Origin: Hypholoma sublateritium FD-334 SS-4
Lineage: Eukaryota; Basidiomycota; Agaricomycetes; Agaricales; Strophariaceae
Length of the DNA: 64,000 nucleotides
NCBI GenBank assembly: GCA_000827495.1
Contig: KN817589.1
Coordinates: forward strand, 62,001-126,000
Reading direction: 5' to 3'
Position 1 is the first letter of the stretch. The number at the start of each line of letters is the position of its first letter. Below the pieces are notes generated by a model. That model ran no database searches, was not told where the DNA came from, and saw nothing but the letters and a program-made list of their open reading frames with translations. Positions 24,020-37,096 of this stretch are shown one piece after another. A program made the translations under genes and the position numbers.

Positions 24020-24215
24020 CTATCACGCGCAACGGAATGCAAAAGTGATCCAGTAATGCAAAACGCAGTCTAAAGAGCGCAATTCTTGGTCGTTTTGCGA
24101 GATTTTTTGATATTCTGGTGCACCTAAACGTAGTGCATAATCCTTCCAAGTTTTATAAAGCCAATCGTCTTAGTTGTTCTACAACTGCTTCGTCTATTCC
24201 TAAAAATACACTTTT
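24020..24215. repeat. Inverted repeat, left arm
   Basis: Reverse complement of 24591-24777, with scattered mismatches and one 10-15 base length difference (near 24069-24085). A strongly conserved core is GTCTTAGTTGTTCTACAACT and its complement. The arms enclose about 375 bases that contain five undetermined bases (24274, 24288, 24295, 24345, 24346). Confidence 0.85.
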
Positions 24216-24590
24216 CAGGCCAATATTTTTGCTGCTTTGGTGTTTCCGCCATTTTAAAGCATGAAATCATGCTNAAATTTTTACCAGNCCTTGANCTACA
24301 TAGTATCTACTGACCCAACAAATTTTAACTCCTCTTATACAGGCNNTTTATAAACAGGATGGTAGATGAGATGATGTTATGCCTTTTGTCACAGATTGTC
24401 ACACCCCAAGACAGCGAGACTAGCGTCACGATTAATGTCACGCACCTGTTTTCCACTTGCATTCCGAAAGCTGTGAGTCTATAAGTTGAGGTACCGATAA
24501 ATGTGCAGTATGTTTACATACAGGAAATTTTTCAAACCATTACGTGCTTGTTAAGAGGCAGAAATTACAAAACAGTAAGGAATGTTAATA

Positions 24591-24777
24591 AAAAAGTGTA
24601 TTTTTGGAAATAGACGAAGCAGTTGTAGAACAACTAAGACGATTCGCCTTATGAAACTCGGAGGGATTATGCACCACGTTTAGGCGCACCAGAATATCAA
24701 AGAATCTCAAAAAGCGACCAAGAATTGCTTGTTTTGCATTACTAGATCACTTTTGCATTCCGTTGCGCGTGATAGTA
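24591..24777. repeat. Inverted repeat, right arm
   Basis: Partner of 24020-24215. Arm divergence (for example TTTATAAAGC against its counterpart CTTATGAAAC) shows that this is not an assembly artefact of a single sequence read twice. It may be a fold-back element or two transposon fragments inserted head to head; no transposase frame is visible. Confidence 0.85.
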
Positions 24778-27700
24778 TCCAGTTAGGCTTATGTCGCGGA
24801 CATTCAAAACGTACTCGGAACCGGACAAATGTAGTAATTGCATCAGGCTTGAGCTTGAGCGCTTGTGTAATTTTTCTCATTCACATGCAAGCATGTGCCA
24901 TTCTTCTCTCAATCTCAAGATATAACGATCTATCCGAGTTCAGTGGCTTGAAGTTCAGATGAAAACTATCCGGCTCAGAACTTGGTTCAGAGAACGTACA
25001 TGCGTAAATAAATGTACAAGTTTGTCTTGTTGACAGAATTCTATTTTCCGGCTTCGCTTTTGAGCCTGAATTCTACGCATCGCAATGAAATGATCGCCGT
25101 CGCAAACACATTTGTAAGAATAACCACACGATCTGAAGGAACCTATGAATAAGTACATATCTGTGCATATCTAGCCGGCGTCTCTGCATGCTTCAGATTA
25201 AGCCCTTTAAAACAGTTCATGAGAGTATATGTAGGACATTTTCACAACATTTTCAATTACATACTAACGATCTCATACCTAAGCCTGAAAGACGAATACT
25301 GTTGTACAAAATTAATGGAAATTGTTTGTCCTTGAATATTATTGTCTGGAAGTTTAAAATTTGATGGCAGACCATCTGTAACATGTGAAGAAAGCCTATC
25401 CTCAGAACTCGCAACACGACCCTCCTGGAACGTGCATGGTCCACCATGGATCCAACCAATTTAGTGGTCATAGACTTCACATCATATCTACGACACGTAT
25501 TTCACAGCCGTATCACAGAAGATGGGATGTCAGTTCTTTCTGTTAGGCTCAACTCCACCAATCATCGTTGTCCTTCGAGTTTTCTAGATGGACTGCGGTG
25601 GGAGCCTTGAAACAAAAGGACGTCCACTAAAGCAGGGACTAGCGTCGATTCTTCGCGCCCTACAGGTCCAAGTGCAGAACACCCTGTCTACGTTGACCCC
25701 ACAGATGCTTCGTCTTAATTATAAATCAGATTCATAAATTAGATGGGCTGTACTTATGTCACCTTTTACGAAGCTATGAGGCTGTGGGGTGGGGTTACCC
25801 TATATCGAGACGCATAAATCAGACACAAAGAAGTTATTTATCTTTAAAGCTCAGTTACCCAAAGTTAAAGGTAACCTCACGCAGGGGTACTGGCGAGACT
25901 ATACTCTAACATTTCGCGTGGAGAGGGAAGAGCATTCAGGCATACTCGCCATGCTATTTGACTTCGACACGTTCGACGTGCATGCGGCTCGGCCTATGGA
26001 AAATTCTTCGCCGACGACGGTCGTACTTGACAATCACGTACTCTGCTTCTTCTTCGTAAGTATGAGCTTATTTTGACCTTCCACGTCCGCGCCTCTCTCG
26101 GGAGCACCCCGGCATCTGGTACCCCAGAACTGGGGAATAAAAATACGGCTATTTACGGCACACGCTCATTCTATGGACCTTTTGAGTCCCGTACGTTCCA
26201 AGGACTCTTAAAAATATCTGGACAATTACATACGCCTGCCCAGCTCTCCAGTCGAGCTGGCCTACGTGCTTAATTAATTCCCCGACTACCGCCTCTGCCG
26301 CCGGAGAGGCATTCTGCGACCATTCGAAGTTCATGTGAGCGACGCCAGTGCTTTTACATCCGTGCGCTTCTGGGCCACGGCAGCCACGCCGCAGACAACG
26401 ATGATACCGGAGGGCGGGACTTATGAGTGGGCGTCAACGGGATGAAGGGTGGCGCCTGGCCGCAACAGTGGGCTTTGTCAGCTCCGCGTCAGTCGTCTCC
26501 AAAGACCGCGAAATATTCTAAGAAATTAATACTTTATAGTCGACCAATAACAAATTTGAACATGACACACGGAAGACCGGCGAAATAAGCGATTGTCTGG
26601 ACATACATTTGCGTCAATATTATGGATTGTTTTGGTTGCGATGCCTCATGGGGGGATGCGCGCTATCCAAGCGCCATCATCCTGCAACGGAATGCCGTTA
26701 TACGCCCAAGATCGAGTCTCCCCGACGAACAGGAACGCGTTCATAACGCGTCCTTCTGCTCGGGTTACCATTTTTTATTCAATCAATTCAATTGCCACAG
26801 ATCAAACCAAAAAACCGTATATTGGCTAGAAGGCATAATGAATCGAGCCGCGCCTATGGGTATCTTTCCATATATATACACCACGCGCGGTAGTGTGGAA
26901 GACGCCGTTGTTGCCCTCTCCGGTCATCTGAAGCAATGGAAAGAGTTAGGGATATTGATCCTTCACAGCTAATTCACGTCAGGTTTAGTGTGATCATCTT
27001 GAAGCGTGGCGCAAGTTCCATGATTAGCCTAGATTTCACACACTGTGCCTATTCGTAGAGCGGTTTTTGCTTTATCAGTGCTATTAAAACATAACCCATT
27101 GTGCCGTGACTTTTATGACAAGGCTGGACCAAACATATCAGCATGTGGTCGGGGCGTGGACGTCAATTTTAAATCCAAAGTGTTCGAGGGCAATTAGCAT
27201 TTTAACTTTGGCCGTCACTTGGTGTTCATAAATTGTGGCATAGAACAGCCTTGACTTCGAAAAGTTTACGTGAAATATCATCGAGCATCGGCTATCATAA
27301 TCCCTAGCTGTACTGACTCTGTCGATTGCCTGGGGAGTCAGCAGTGAATTTTATACCTCCTTATCAACCTTATCGATATGTCCAAAAATAAGTGTACATG
27401 GTCTATCCCAATACAAATGTCTGTCGTGAGTCGGTACTTATCGATTTGCGGAAGTCTCGGCTTGCTACACATGTACATGACAAAGGGAGCCGGCCTGCCG
27501 CGGCGACCATCGATTCAAAAATGCTACGCTTGGCATACTGGTATGCTACAACGACTCTGACAACCTCAGTCTGGTTGGTCAACGATTTCATTGATGCTTC
27601 TTTCCATGACATTCCTTATGCTTCATTGCACTTTTCATATACTTATCATGCTTACCCAGAGGCACTCGAATGGAAGATTAGACTTATGAAAGATATTCTC

Positions 27701-29118
27701 ACCAATTTTATCTTGACTTTATCATGCTTATAATTAGCGAAGATACACTTTCGTACATACTTAAAAGCGACACTACCCTCAAATCGGACGCCGCATGTCT
27801 GTGCTGGTGTATTCTTGCAATGCATAACGACTCTGGCAAGGATGGATCAAATCGTCGTTGCTAGTGGTATCCTTAGGGGAACAGAACCTGGAGCTTATGT
27901 CCGTCGTCTTCCGAGCAAGCGAACAAGTAAATTGGAGAAACCATACCGTCAGAAAGTAAAGCGGGACGCAGCAAAAGACGTTAGTCCCACATCAAAGTGC
28001 TGCATTACGCTCACAGTTGATGCACAGGTCGGGCGCTTCGCACTTGTACATGACAGGAGTACCTCCACTTTTCTAATTGCGCGAAGGGTACATGGGCTGG
28101 GGGGTACAATATCCAGCCGGTGATCAGCGCCGAGAAGGCGCCGTTAATCCCAGCCTTCTTGCTTCAGTAGCTGAGGTGGCCGACGCCAGTGCGAATCTGA
28201 TCAGGATTCTGCTGCACCTGAGCCGCCGAAGACGATCAAGCCCGACGCGAAAGGACCTGCATTTCTCGTATCTCCGGGCGTCGAAGTTTGATCACACCCA
28301 CTGGAGTTGCAGGCCAAGATTTGATTTCATATAGACCACAAGCTTGCGAGCCTCGTGCCTCCTGAGTCGCGTTTTTAGAGAGGAACGGAGGGCCTTCTTG
28401 AAGTGATAACGGAGCTGTAAAAAATAGTGCTCTTGATCAAACGAGGCAAAAAAGCGCGTACAACATATTACTTGACTCACGTCAATGTCGAAATAGTCGT
28501 TGAAATAGTAGTTCAACCGCCCCCTCCGTCCCAATCTGGCGGTACCACAAGATCGGGGATATGGAGATAGAATCCAGGGACACGGCAGAGCATGGAACAG
28601 TAAAATCGCAGCTTTTAGGGAATATTTGCGCCGACAAGCGAGAGTCGAAAAATCGCGTCGGGAGACCGTTGTGGAAGGATGCCGCGAGGTGCCGGAGATT
28701 TTCTGAGTCTGAAAAGTAGTCACATTGCGGCGGGCGTTGTGGATCCCTTTGAGAAGCAGGACATATAGGGAAGGTAGCTGTAGAACGAGGCCCCCGTGTG
28801 TACAGACGAGAATAAAATCGCAAAAAGCTGGCTCAGGACTTTGGTCCTTGATCTGTCCATGAAATAAAAAAAGGCACACACGCATCGTAGATCTGGTAGA
28901 GACGATGATGATCCTCGGTGAGTCGGTTAGGGACCAACGCGTCCGCCTGCCTGCCATCGCAGCCCAGCCGTCGATTTCCTGCAGTCGTTCGCCCGTCTGG
29001 TCGTTGCGACCCAACCCAATCTCAATGGCCTTCTCTTAAACCCATCCCCTCCATTCCCGCCCACCTGATATCCTTTCCTGATTCCCATTCTAGATTTTAA
29101 CATCGACGCTTCCCATCC
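24778..29118. other. AT-rich gene-poor region
   Basis: Short open frames at 25789-26273 and 26593-26972 have a somewhat protein-like composition, as if they were remains of genes, but I cannot join them into a model or assign a family. A 240-codon minus-strand frame (28292-29014) covers the likely promoter of the next gene and looks spurious. The 80 bases before 29119 are pyrimidine-rich, typical of a fungal 5' leader. Confidence 0.4.
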
Positions 29119-31496
29119 ATGTCCCATTATGCAAACGCTCTCCTGGCCGAGCGCGTCTTTCCGACACCGATCTACTACCAAAGGAACGCGACGGACCTCA
29201 CACCGTCCACCAGCGCATCGTCGATGATCGCGGCGGACCCGCACCAGAGCCAAATCACTTGGTCACAACAGTACTATGCGGAGCGTGCGTACATCGTCTC
29301 CACCGGCCTCTCTTCTTCACACCCCTTGCCGGGCCCTTCAGCATGGCAAAACGCTACCAATCCATCCGAATTGAACTCAGCAGGGCTCGCCACAATCTCT
29401 AGCTTTCCACAGCCCACATCTTCCCAGCCAAGCACCAGAGGATATCAAGCGTCTCCAGATATACTGTCTACGCCAGCGCAATTGGCATGTCCACAGCACC
29501 CTATCGTACGCAACGCCGCAACAATTCCAGAGGCGCCAACATACCTTCCGCTATTTAACTTCGGGGAAAATCGCCACCAATCGCCCTCACTAATATCCGA
29601 GTACACAGGCTGGGACAGTCCGAAATCCACCGGTGCCGAGCAGGAGACAGAGCAGGAAGTCTTTCCACATTCGTCCCCCATCAATCGTCGCAGGGAATGC
29701 CGGGATCAGTCCAGAGACCTTTCGTCGCGCCAACAATCACGACCGGCCTCATGCGATGCCACCTCTTCGGCCTCCCGAACCTCTGTCAAGGTGGAGGACC
29801 ACGAAGATTGTTTCATCATGGAGCTTTCGGGGTCAGCGGATGTGTATGTCGCAGGAGGAAGTATGGGTGGGGGATTACGACTCTCCAGACGAGGTGCATC
29901 TGCGGCCAATTTGAACAGCTTGTCCCTGAGCCAGTCACTTGCGCCGCCGACAGAGGTCCCGCTGCGCGCTACCCAAGCCAGCGAAGAAATGCGGGCGGGG
30001 ATGGGCGTTTTCCGTCTTAATCCGTTCACCATGCATAGTCTGAGCGTCAACGCGGAAGACGGAGCGGGGATTAGCGACGACATCGAATGGGAAGCAACTC
30101 AACCGTCGTGGTGTGGAGGAGAACCGCATGCACTAGAGGAGGAGCCCTTGCTTTACGAGTTCCAGTTAGATCTCTACGACTCGGAGGATGAAAGTCAGGT
30201 GCGGGGGTCAGAGGAGCGGGCAGAGTCATCAGAGCTGTCCCAGAGTCGGTCTAGCGTTGAGATGGCGTGGTCCGAGCACCACAATCGCCCTTCTACAGCT
30301 TCTACAGGTTCCCAGATCATAGGCCCCGATGACGAGAACCAGTTGCGCAGCTTTTCACCCAATTTCGACCTCCACCCAGAAGACCTTAGTCACTCCTCAT
30401 TCCCGTCGCTTGGCTCTCGTTACGCCCAGCATATCCAAGAACACCATGAAGACAATGACCAAGACAACGGAGATCTGGAGCACGATGAGCACAGCGAGCC
30501 GTTGGGAGAGGTGGACTATGCGAATCGCTCCGAAGTCGATTCAAGCAGCACGACGACGCGTTCGGTGCATACTCCGTTCAACGAAAGTCCACATCCGACG
30601 CATACTGCTTTTGAGCATCAGCATAACTCACCACCCCTGCAGCCTTCGGTCTGGGACGCCGTCAACGAACAATACTATACTTCTGAAGAAAGTCGTTTTC
30701 CAACGGCGTCTTTGTCCATCGCTCAGAAGGCTGCTGTCGAGATGGGATCCGCCGGAATGAGAATGCCTAGACTGCACGAGAGTGAGTGACTTCCTGTAAG
30801 CATGGTATTGGGTGACTGAATTAGCCTTTCGCAGCCACTTCACATCCATATATGCGCAGAAGTCTCCAATATCCGCGGTCGCATTCGCAGTCACAAACCC
30901 ATTTGAGTCCACAGGGCGCACCTCAGCTGCAATCTCACGGATTTTCGATTGTAAACCAGACGACGCACCATCCCCTCCAGCAGTCCTATCCCGCGCAGAC
31001 ACAGCACCAACCATATCTTCGTCCGGCTAGTTTTTCGCCATTGCCTTACCAAAACGAACCGCAACCCAGTGCGGGGATACCGCCTATTTCGATAACGGGT
31101 GATCTTCAGCGAATGAACGCCAGCTTGCCACCGTCGTATATGCGCGTGATAAGGGGTCCTAGGAGCCAAGAATACGAATATGAACAAGGCGGCGTCACCT
31201 ACGGCCACCGCGGTAACGTGAGTCGGGACCAAGACGCAAGGGGATCATATGCGTCGACTTCAGAGGTACGTCAAACGATTTCTCACCTTCGTTCTTTCCG
31301 ACACCGGGCTCATCCTCATCCTCATCCTCGCGCTATCCTTGTGGTGTACTTGATACGCTAGCCCAGCGAACCCCCGCCCAACGCAATGATGCCACATTAC
31401 ATTCCAACCGTCGAAGGGTCGGTAATGGTGAATAGGAGGTGGTCATTACCCGAGACAGCGACGACCCACAGTCACGGTGGGCAGTTCCTGAGCTAG
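29119..31496 (+). CDS. Large Ser-rich acidic protein, unknown function
   Basis: Three exons, 29119-30781, 30835-31265 and 31362-31496, give 742 residues. The 53-base first intron starts GTGAGT and contains CTGAA/TTAG signals; the second is 96 bases and contains a CATCCT repeat. No globular domain, signal peptide or membrane segment is visible. The protein is rich in Ser, Pro, Gln and His. It has an acidic middle part (ELDLYDSEDESQ-like region around residue 350, and the HEDNDQDNGDLEHDEH segment around residue 445), then a Gln/Pro/Tyr-rich C-terminal third. Such composition is common in fungal transcription regulators and other disordered nuclear proteins; that is inference only, since no DNA-binding motif is present. 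Confidence 0.7.
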
Positions 31497-34364
31497 AAGG
31501 CGGGATTCTCCGAAACGACCCGAGGTGGACAGAGAGAAGTCCAGGGGATTGCCACAGGACTACGCGTCGGGAGGTGAGTTTTGTCGGCCATTGTTTTGAT
31601 TTGTGATGGGCAATGTAATTGATCGTTCGATCAAACATAGCCAGAATCGTCCATGTACGGCGCGGCTATGTTTTCTTGGCGCCCATCCCTGGTGCCTCTA
31701 GGGAAAAATTGGGACAAACGCGCAACGAGCGCAACACATTTCTCTGCAGATAGAATCCGATGGCAGCCTAGATTACTCTTAATACCTCCTTTGCCCAGTT
31801 ATCTTGTTTTCGTTGTCACTTATGCTTTCTTATGGGACGTCTTACCTGCCTCAGAAGTGCCATTTCATGCAATTCTTTTGAGCATTTACGACTATACTGA
31901 TTATAGATCGTACATCCATCCATCGTTTATATACATAGCACATATCCAAGCGTATCTCTCGACATAGTATCAGTAAATGTCTAATTCCGAATCTAATCTT
32001 TGGATGCCCTACGCGTGCTAAGGCTCCTTCAATAATGGGTCTGGAGGTGCCGTGTTATGGTTAATAGTTCGTTCTGTTCTATGAATAAAGGCACAGCACC
32101 ATACTTTGCTCACGACGAATTACTTGCCTAATTATATCTCTGGCGTGATCGAAAGTTCATAGCCTCGCGCCTGCAACGACCCTTTTCCCAACGATCTGAA
32201 TCGACGGACCATTATAAGACTCCCACCATGGTTTAAGAGGGTAAATTATACAGTGCCTCATCAGAGATACTAACTTTAAAATATCTCTGGACTCAATTCA
32301 AACGACAATTTGCCGTGTACCGTTCATTCATCATATGCACCCCATTATGTATATGAAAAGAGGGTTATTGTCGAAGAATTGACTCGACTACTGTATAAGC
32401 CGACCTCGTAGATAGTATCCCCGTCAAATTATATCCAAATTTTGTTTCTATGAACTCCTTACTAGAGCCCTCATGTTCATTCATTCTAACGAATTTTGAG
32501 ATTGCTCGTTGAGGTATACATCGTATGGTCATGTATGTTGGGGAGAACGTGGGCTGCATACAAGGGTACTTACAGACCCACGAGCCACAGCGCGAGAGTC
32601 CAGAGTTCTGGAAATAGGTGCCATGAAGTTGGTCCATTCTATGTGTGAGATGGTTATGCTCCAGTTGCACCTGGTTCTCAACTGGATTTGCAGATGCTGC
32701 GATAACAGCAATGACAGACGTGATACATGAGCATCGTTGACACTATCATAACGATCTATTGGTTGCCCGTTCCATGGCAGCGCTGAGATCCATTAGGGTG
32801 TAGGGGCGTTTGGTTTATGCTAATGGACGCCTGACCTATACGAATCTATTGAACGCGGCATATAGTACTAGCAGGATCATTAGTAGTAGTTAATTTTATT
32901 GAGGGTGCTTAGGTCGCAGTAAGATATTTCTAGTTAAAGGGTATCTGAGCTCATCTCATATTTCAAATGTCCGACAGGCATAATTATCTTCTCCAGACGG
33001 ACCCTCGATTCTGCACGGTGTATATGTTTAAGTAGTTGTCAGTATGGCCTTCGTTCTCATGACGCTTTCTGTGAAACGGATTCCGGGATTACGGAATAGA
33101 ATTCTATACGGCATAGCATTAAAAACGTATATCAAGGAGACCTACTGTCATGGAGTCTCCGATTCACTGGTATGACGTAGTAGAAATACGCGTTAGAACA
33201 ACTACCTCGCCTATGATGCGTAATATCGCAGTACTTTTGCACATTCGAACGAGTCGCTTTTCTTTCCCATTAACACATAGTGTTTCTGTAATCCTCTCAA
33301 CACGAAAAGTTTCCTTGTCCTGTAATTATACATGCCAATAGACAATTGTGGATTTCTTCACCTTCTGCCTTTGGTCGAAATGATCATGCCTCAATGCCAC
33401 GTTTTCCTCGGTCTGAAGCCCTTCGTTATGGTTCACCTCTGTTTCTGTTTCCGTTTCTATGGTCTTTCTCGGGTTGAAGTACTCGGGCAACTTTCCATGT
33501 CAATAGAAGCCTGTCCTTTGCTCAGGTACTCAATATTCGGTCACTAGCGTGGCAACAAGTGGGAAGTGGGAAAGAAAGTGGGATTATGTAAAAATGTAGA
33601 ACCCAGGTAAAAATCAGTGAGTCCGTGGGTATTTCTCAAAGATGGTAGCCGAACTGTTCTACTTGCCGCTGTGGTTGACCAGTCAGCGCGTCCGACGGAT
33701 CCGGGTGGAAGTAGGCGACGGAAACAAAATTCTAGCCACTAAAATGAACGAAGTTGAATAATCTACATATTCTGTACCCCACTGATAAGTGGTGTCGAAG
33801 TCTTGCGTAAAATCAAGCCAGAGAATCAAGCACTTAGTGCAGTCTAAATCTGAATAAGTAGTGTCAGAAATTAGCATGATCCATCTTCTCTGTTCCGCAG
33901 TTAATGACGAGTATCAGGAGCTATGTATACTTACTCGAATTTTCAATGGAGCACTGATGAATACAGTAATAAAACAAGTTGTTTACAAGGTGATAAATTT
34001 GGAGGCCAATTGCGGACCGTACCTGGATCTTTCTAAACTTGACATGAAATTAATTCATTCGCAGATTGATAGCTAGCAGAGTCTCATTTTTTGGAACATA
34101 TCGTGCGCGGAAATTCGATGTATTTTCGGTGGAAGGGATGGTCCACATAGATTATACTCAGAACGGTGGTCATGAAAAGATCACAAGAAACTTGATACTT
34201 GATGGGACTCAGCGACGGCATAACGGCAATTCACACCGTCTATCAAGCTTCCTGACCCATGTGGCAAGGTCCATTCAGTTCCAAAAATAAGTACCGTGCG
34301 TTATTGATACTTTATAAGATTGAGATGTGCGGCACTCAGCTGCGTTGGCCCATCTCCCGACACT
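31497..34364. other. Intergenic region
   Basis: AT-rich. No gene supported. The first 150 bases are probably the 3' untranslated end of the preceding gene. Confidence 0.5.
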
Positions 34365-37096
34365 ATGAGCTCGATCACGGAAACATCCTCTGAGAAGAAG
34401 GCAGAGGAACACGTCCACGTCCTCAACGTCGCAGACGTGGACGTCGCTGCCGGCTTGGACTCCGATGAGCCACTCAACCCCGAAGTTGCGACACGCTTGC
34501 GGTATATCCAGATCCTGTGTACTACGACCTTGCTTTTGACACCAGTGCGCTTCCTCCTCCAGTCGCAAAATTGATACGCATCTCATGCCTCTCATGTGCA
34601 GTGAGTGAGCAGATATAATGATGCATTCCAACGCTTAACGATCTCCTCTGGTAGTCATGTATCTGTACGTGTGTCTTAATGGATCGCTTTTGAGGTCATA
34701 TTGGAAATCGCTCAAGCTCCGCCGATAATGGCACATAAGAATGACGTTTGCGGATAAAATTACTCTGGGACAAGCTGCGGTTTTGGGCATAATGTCAGTG
34801 ATCGTCACTTCTTTATGCTACCAAAATCCAATTTTTTGCAGACCAGGCGCTCATCTCAACCAAAACGAATTCAACTGGCTCGGAACGGTGTTCTATATTA
34901 GCTTTTTTGCTTTCCAGGTGAGCAGGGCAGCCACGTGGGTAGCTTCAAGGTTAGATGTTTTACGAATAAACATCCCCAGTATCCCCAAAACCTGGCAATT
35001 CAAAGATATCCGGTCGGAAAATGGATGAGGTATGTTTCGCTTCATTGTCTGCGTCTTCACCGGCACCCCTTAGACTTCCGAAAATAGCATCAATATCTTT
35101 GTATGGGCCATCGCCTTACTAGCGCATGCTGCATGCAAGTCGTTTGGCGCGCTGTTAGCCGTGAGATTCATCATGGGGATATGCGAGGGTAGGTACCTTA
35201 CATTTGATCCTAGACAGCTTTTGCCGTTGGGTGGTTGAATGCCTTTGGATGGCGAGTTCAACGTCTATTTTCTTCATTGTCCCATATGCTTTCTCCACGG
35301 AATGCTAATAATATCATGATCAAAAATAGGTGCAATTACCCCGGGATTCCTCATCGTCACTGGAATGTTTTACACCCGCGCGGAGCAGAACAAGCGCGTG
35401 GGGTACTGGTGTGAGTGATGACCGGTGTTTGCTCTCGGTGGAACCTTTCCGGCGTATCGACATATTTACTGACACTCAAATGACAGTCTTAATGAATGGT
35501 TTTGCAGTAATCTTCCTCGGTTTTGCAAGCTTCGGACTTCTCCATGCAACTCATGACAAACTCATGCCATGGCAATGGTAAGTAACGCTCGAACTTTGAC
35601 AGGGATAAGTTCTTACGAGTCACTTCTCTCTCAAGGTTGATGCTCCTCACCGGACTCATGACGCTAATCATTGCTATTCTCTTTTGGTATGAGTGCATTA
35701 AATTCGCATCTTATCTGTTGATGTTTCGTCGGTCCATAAGTTAACGTTACCTCGCTTTGTTTCCTCGTTTTAATAGGTTCTTTTTCCCGGATTCGCCGAC
35801 CACCGCTTTCTTCCTATCTGCAGAGGAGCGTGGACAGGCAGTGCAGCGGATTAAGAGTAACCAAGCGGGCGTCGAGAATAAACACTGGAAGAAAGAGCAG
35901 TGAGTACTGCGTCGAAGCCGTAATTTGAGGAAATCAGGACTCTAAATCAACCTCAAAAACTCTCCAGATTTTTAGAGGCACTCCGCGACCCCAAGATATG
36001 GGTCATAGTAATATTCGCTTCGTTTGCGTACGTCACATACTCCTATGACCAAACAACTAGGGCTGATACATTTCAATAGAAATATTGCGAACTCGGTGTG
36101 TGTTATCTTCTTGGGCATGCATTGCAGGCATTCTTTTCATACTAACGGATATCAGATAACAAACCAAAGGCAGCTCATCGTCAATCAGTTTGGCTTTGGT
36201 CCATTCGCAACAACGTTACTGGGCTGCGTGGATGGTGTAGCGGAGAGTACGATCTTCTATCCTGCGTATTTCATTCTTTGACTGACGGCGATTTATTTCA
36301 GTACTTATCGTATGGCTCGGAGTGACGCTGGCCGGTCAACGCGCAATCGGACGCGGTTATGCCTGCGTTTTGATGTTCACTCCCGGCCTTCTTGGTTCAA
36401 TTCTGGTGAACACTCTGCAATCTAATAACAAAATAGGCCTTATATTCTCGTATTGGGTGTCTCGTACGTTTCCTACGTTTTCTTCGCATTAATGGCTCTA
36501 ATATCACTTTGTTTCACCAGTCTTCGTTTTTACGCCATTTGCAATCGTCCTTGGATGGATCCCTGCAATTATCGCCGGGCACACTAAACGTATGTGCTTT
36601 CAATTGGGTGTTTGTAAGATAGTAACTATATTATTCGGTGGGGTAGGCACGACGGCAAACGCCATGGTGATTTCCTCTTACGCAGTCGGCAACATTGCTG
36701 GTCCATTTATGTGGAAGAAACAATACCAACCACGGTATGTCCTCTCTTCTGCGTGTTGCGCGACACTCACCATTATATTCTATTTGTGTTTTAGTAACCA
36801 TATCCCATGGATAATCATCTCTGTTTGCACTGTCACATCCGCGTCCCTGATCCTCCTCCTGAGATATTTGCTAAGCGCCGAGAATAAGCGCCGAAATGCT
36901 GAACAGAGGGACGATACCTATGACGACGTCTACATCAAAGAGCAACTTCCAGACGGTACTATCGTTGATAAGCATGTCGACAAGGTGCGCTTCAATCTGC
37001 TTTCCAGTATTCTATTTCACACAATTAAACCCAAATTAACAGGCCTTCCTCGATCTAACCGATATCCAAAACCGCGACTTCCGGTATGATCTGTGA
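34365..37096 (+). CDS. MFS permease of the Dal5/allantoate (anion:cation symporter) family
   Basis: Nineteen exons give 513 residues: 34365-34501, 34563-34600, 34655-34664, 34740-34793, 34842-34917, 34980-35029, 35088-35188, 35330-35410, 35487-35577, 35636-35686, 35777-35899, 35968-36027, 36080-36095, 36156-36246, 36302-36463, 36521-36589, 36647-36734, 36795-36984, 37043-37096. Exon 3 is only 10 bases and exon 13 only 16. The order of motifs is that of Dal5/Tna1-type carriers: KIDTHLMPLMC, TLGQAAVLGI, FNWLGTVFY, VRFIMGICEG, then NQAGVENKHWKKEQ in the central loop, TNQRQLIV, and AENKRRNAE near the end. Twelve membrane segments are expected. Such permeases import carboxylates and ureides such as allantoate or nicotinate; the substrate here is unknown. 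Plasma membrane location is inferred. Confidence 0.92.

Noticed and set aside
26593..26972. Overlapping frames with protein-like composition
   Set aside because: Could be a gene remnant, but no motif is recognisable and no consistent splice model can be built.
28292..29014. 240-codon open frame on the minus strand
   Set aside because: It covers the leader and probable promoter of the gene at 29119, has no domain and a random-looking composition.
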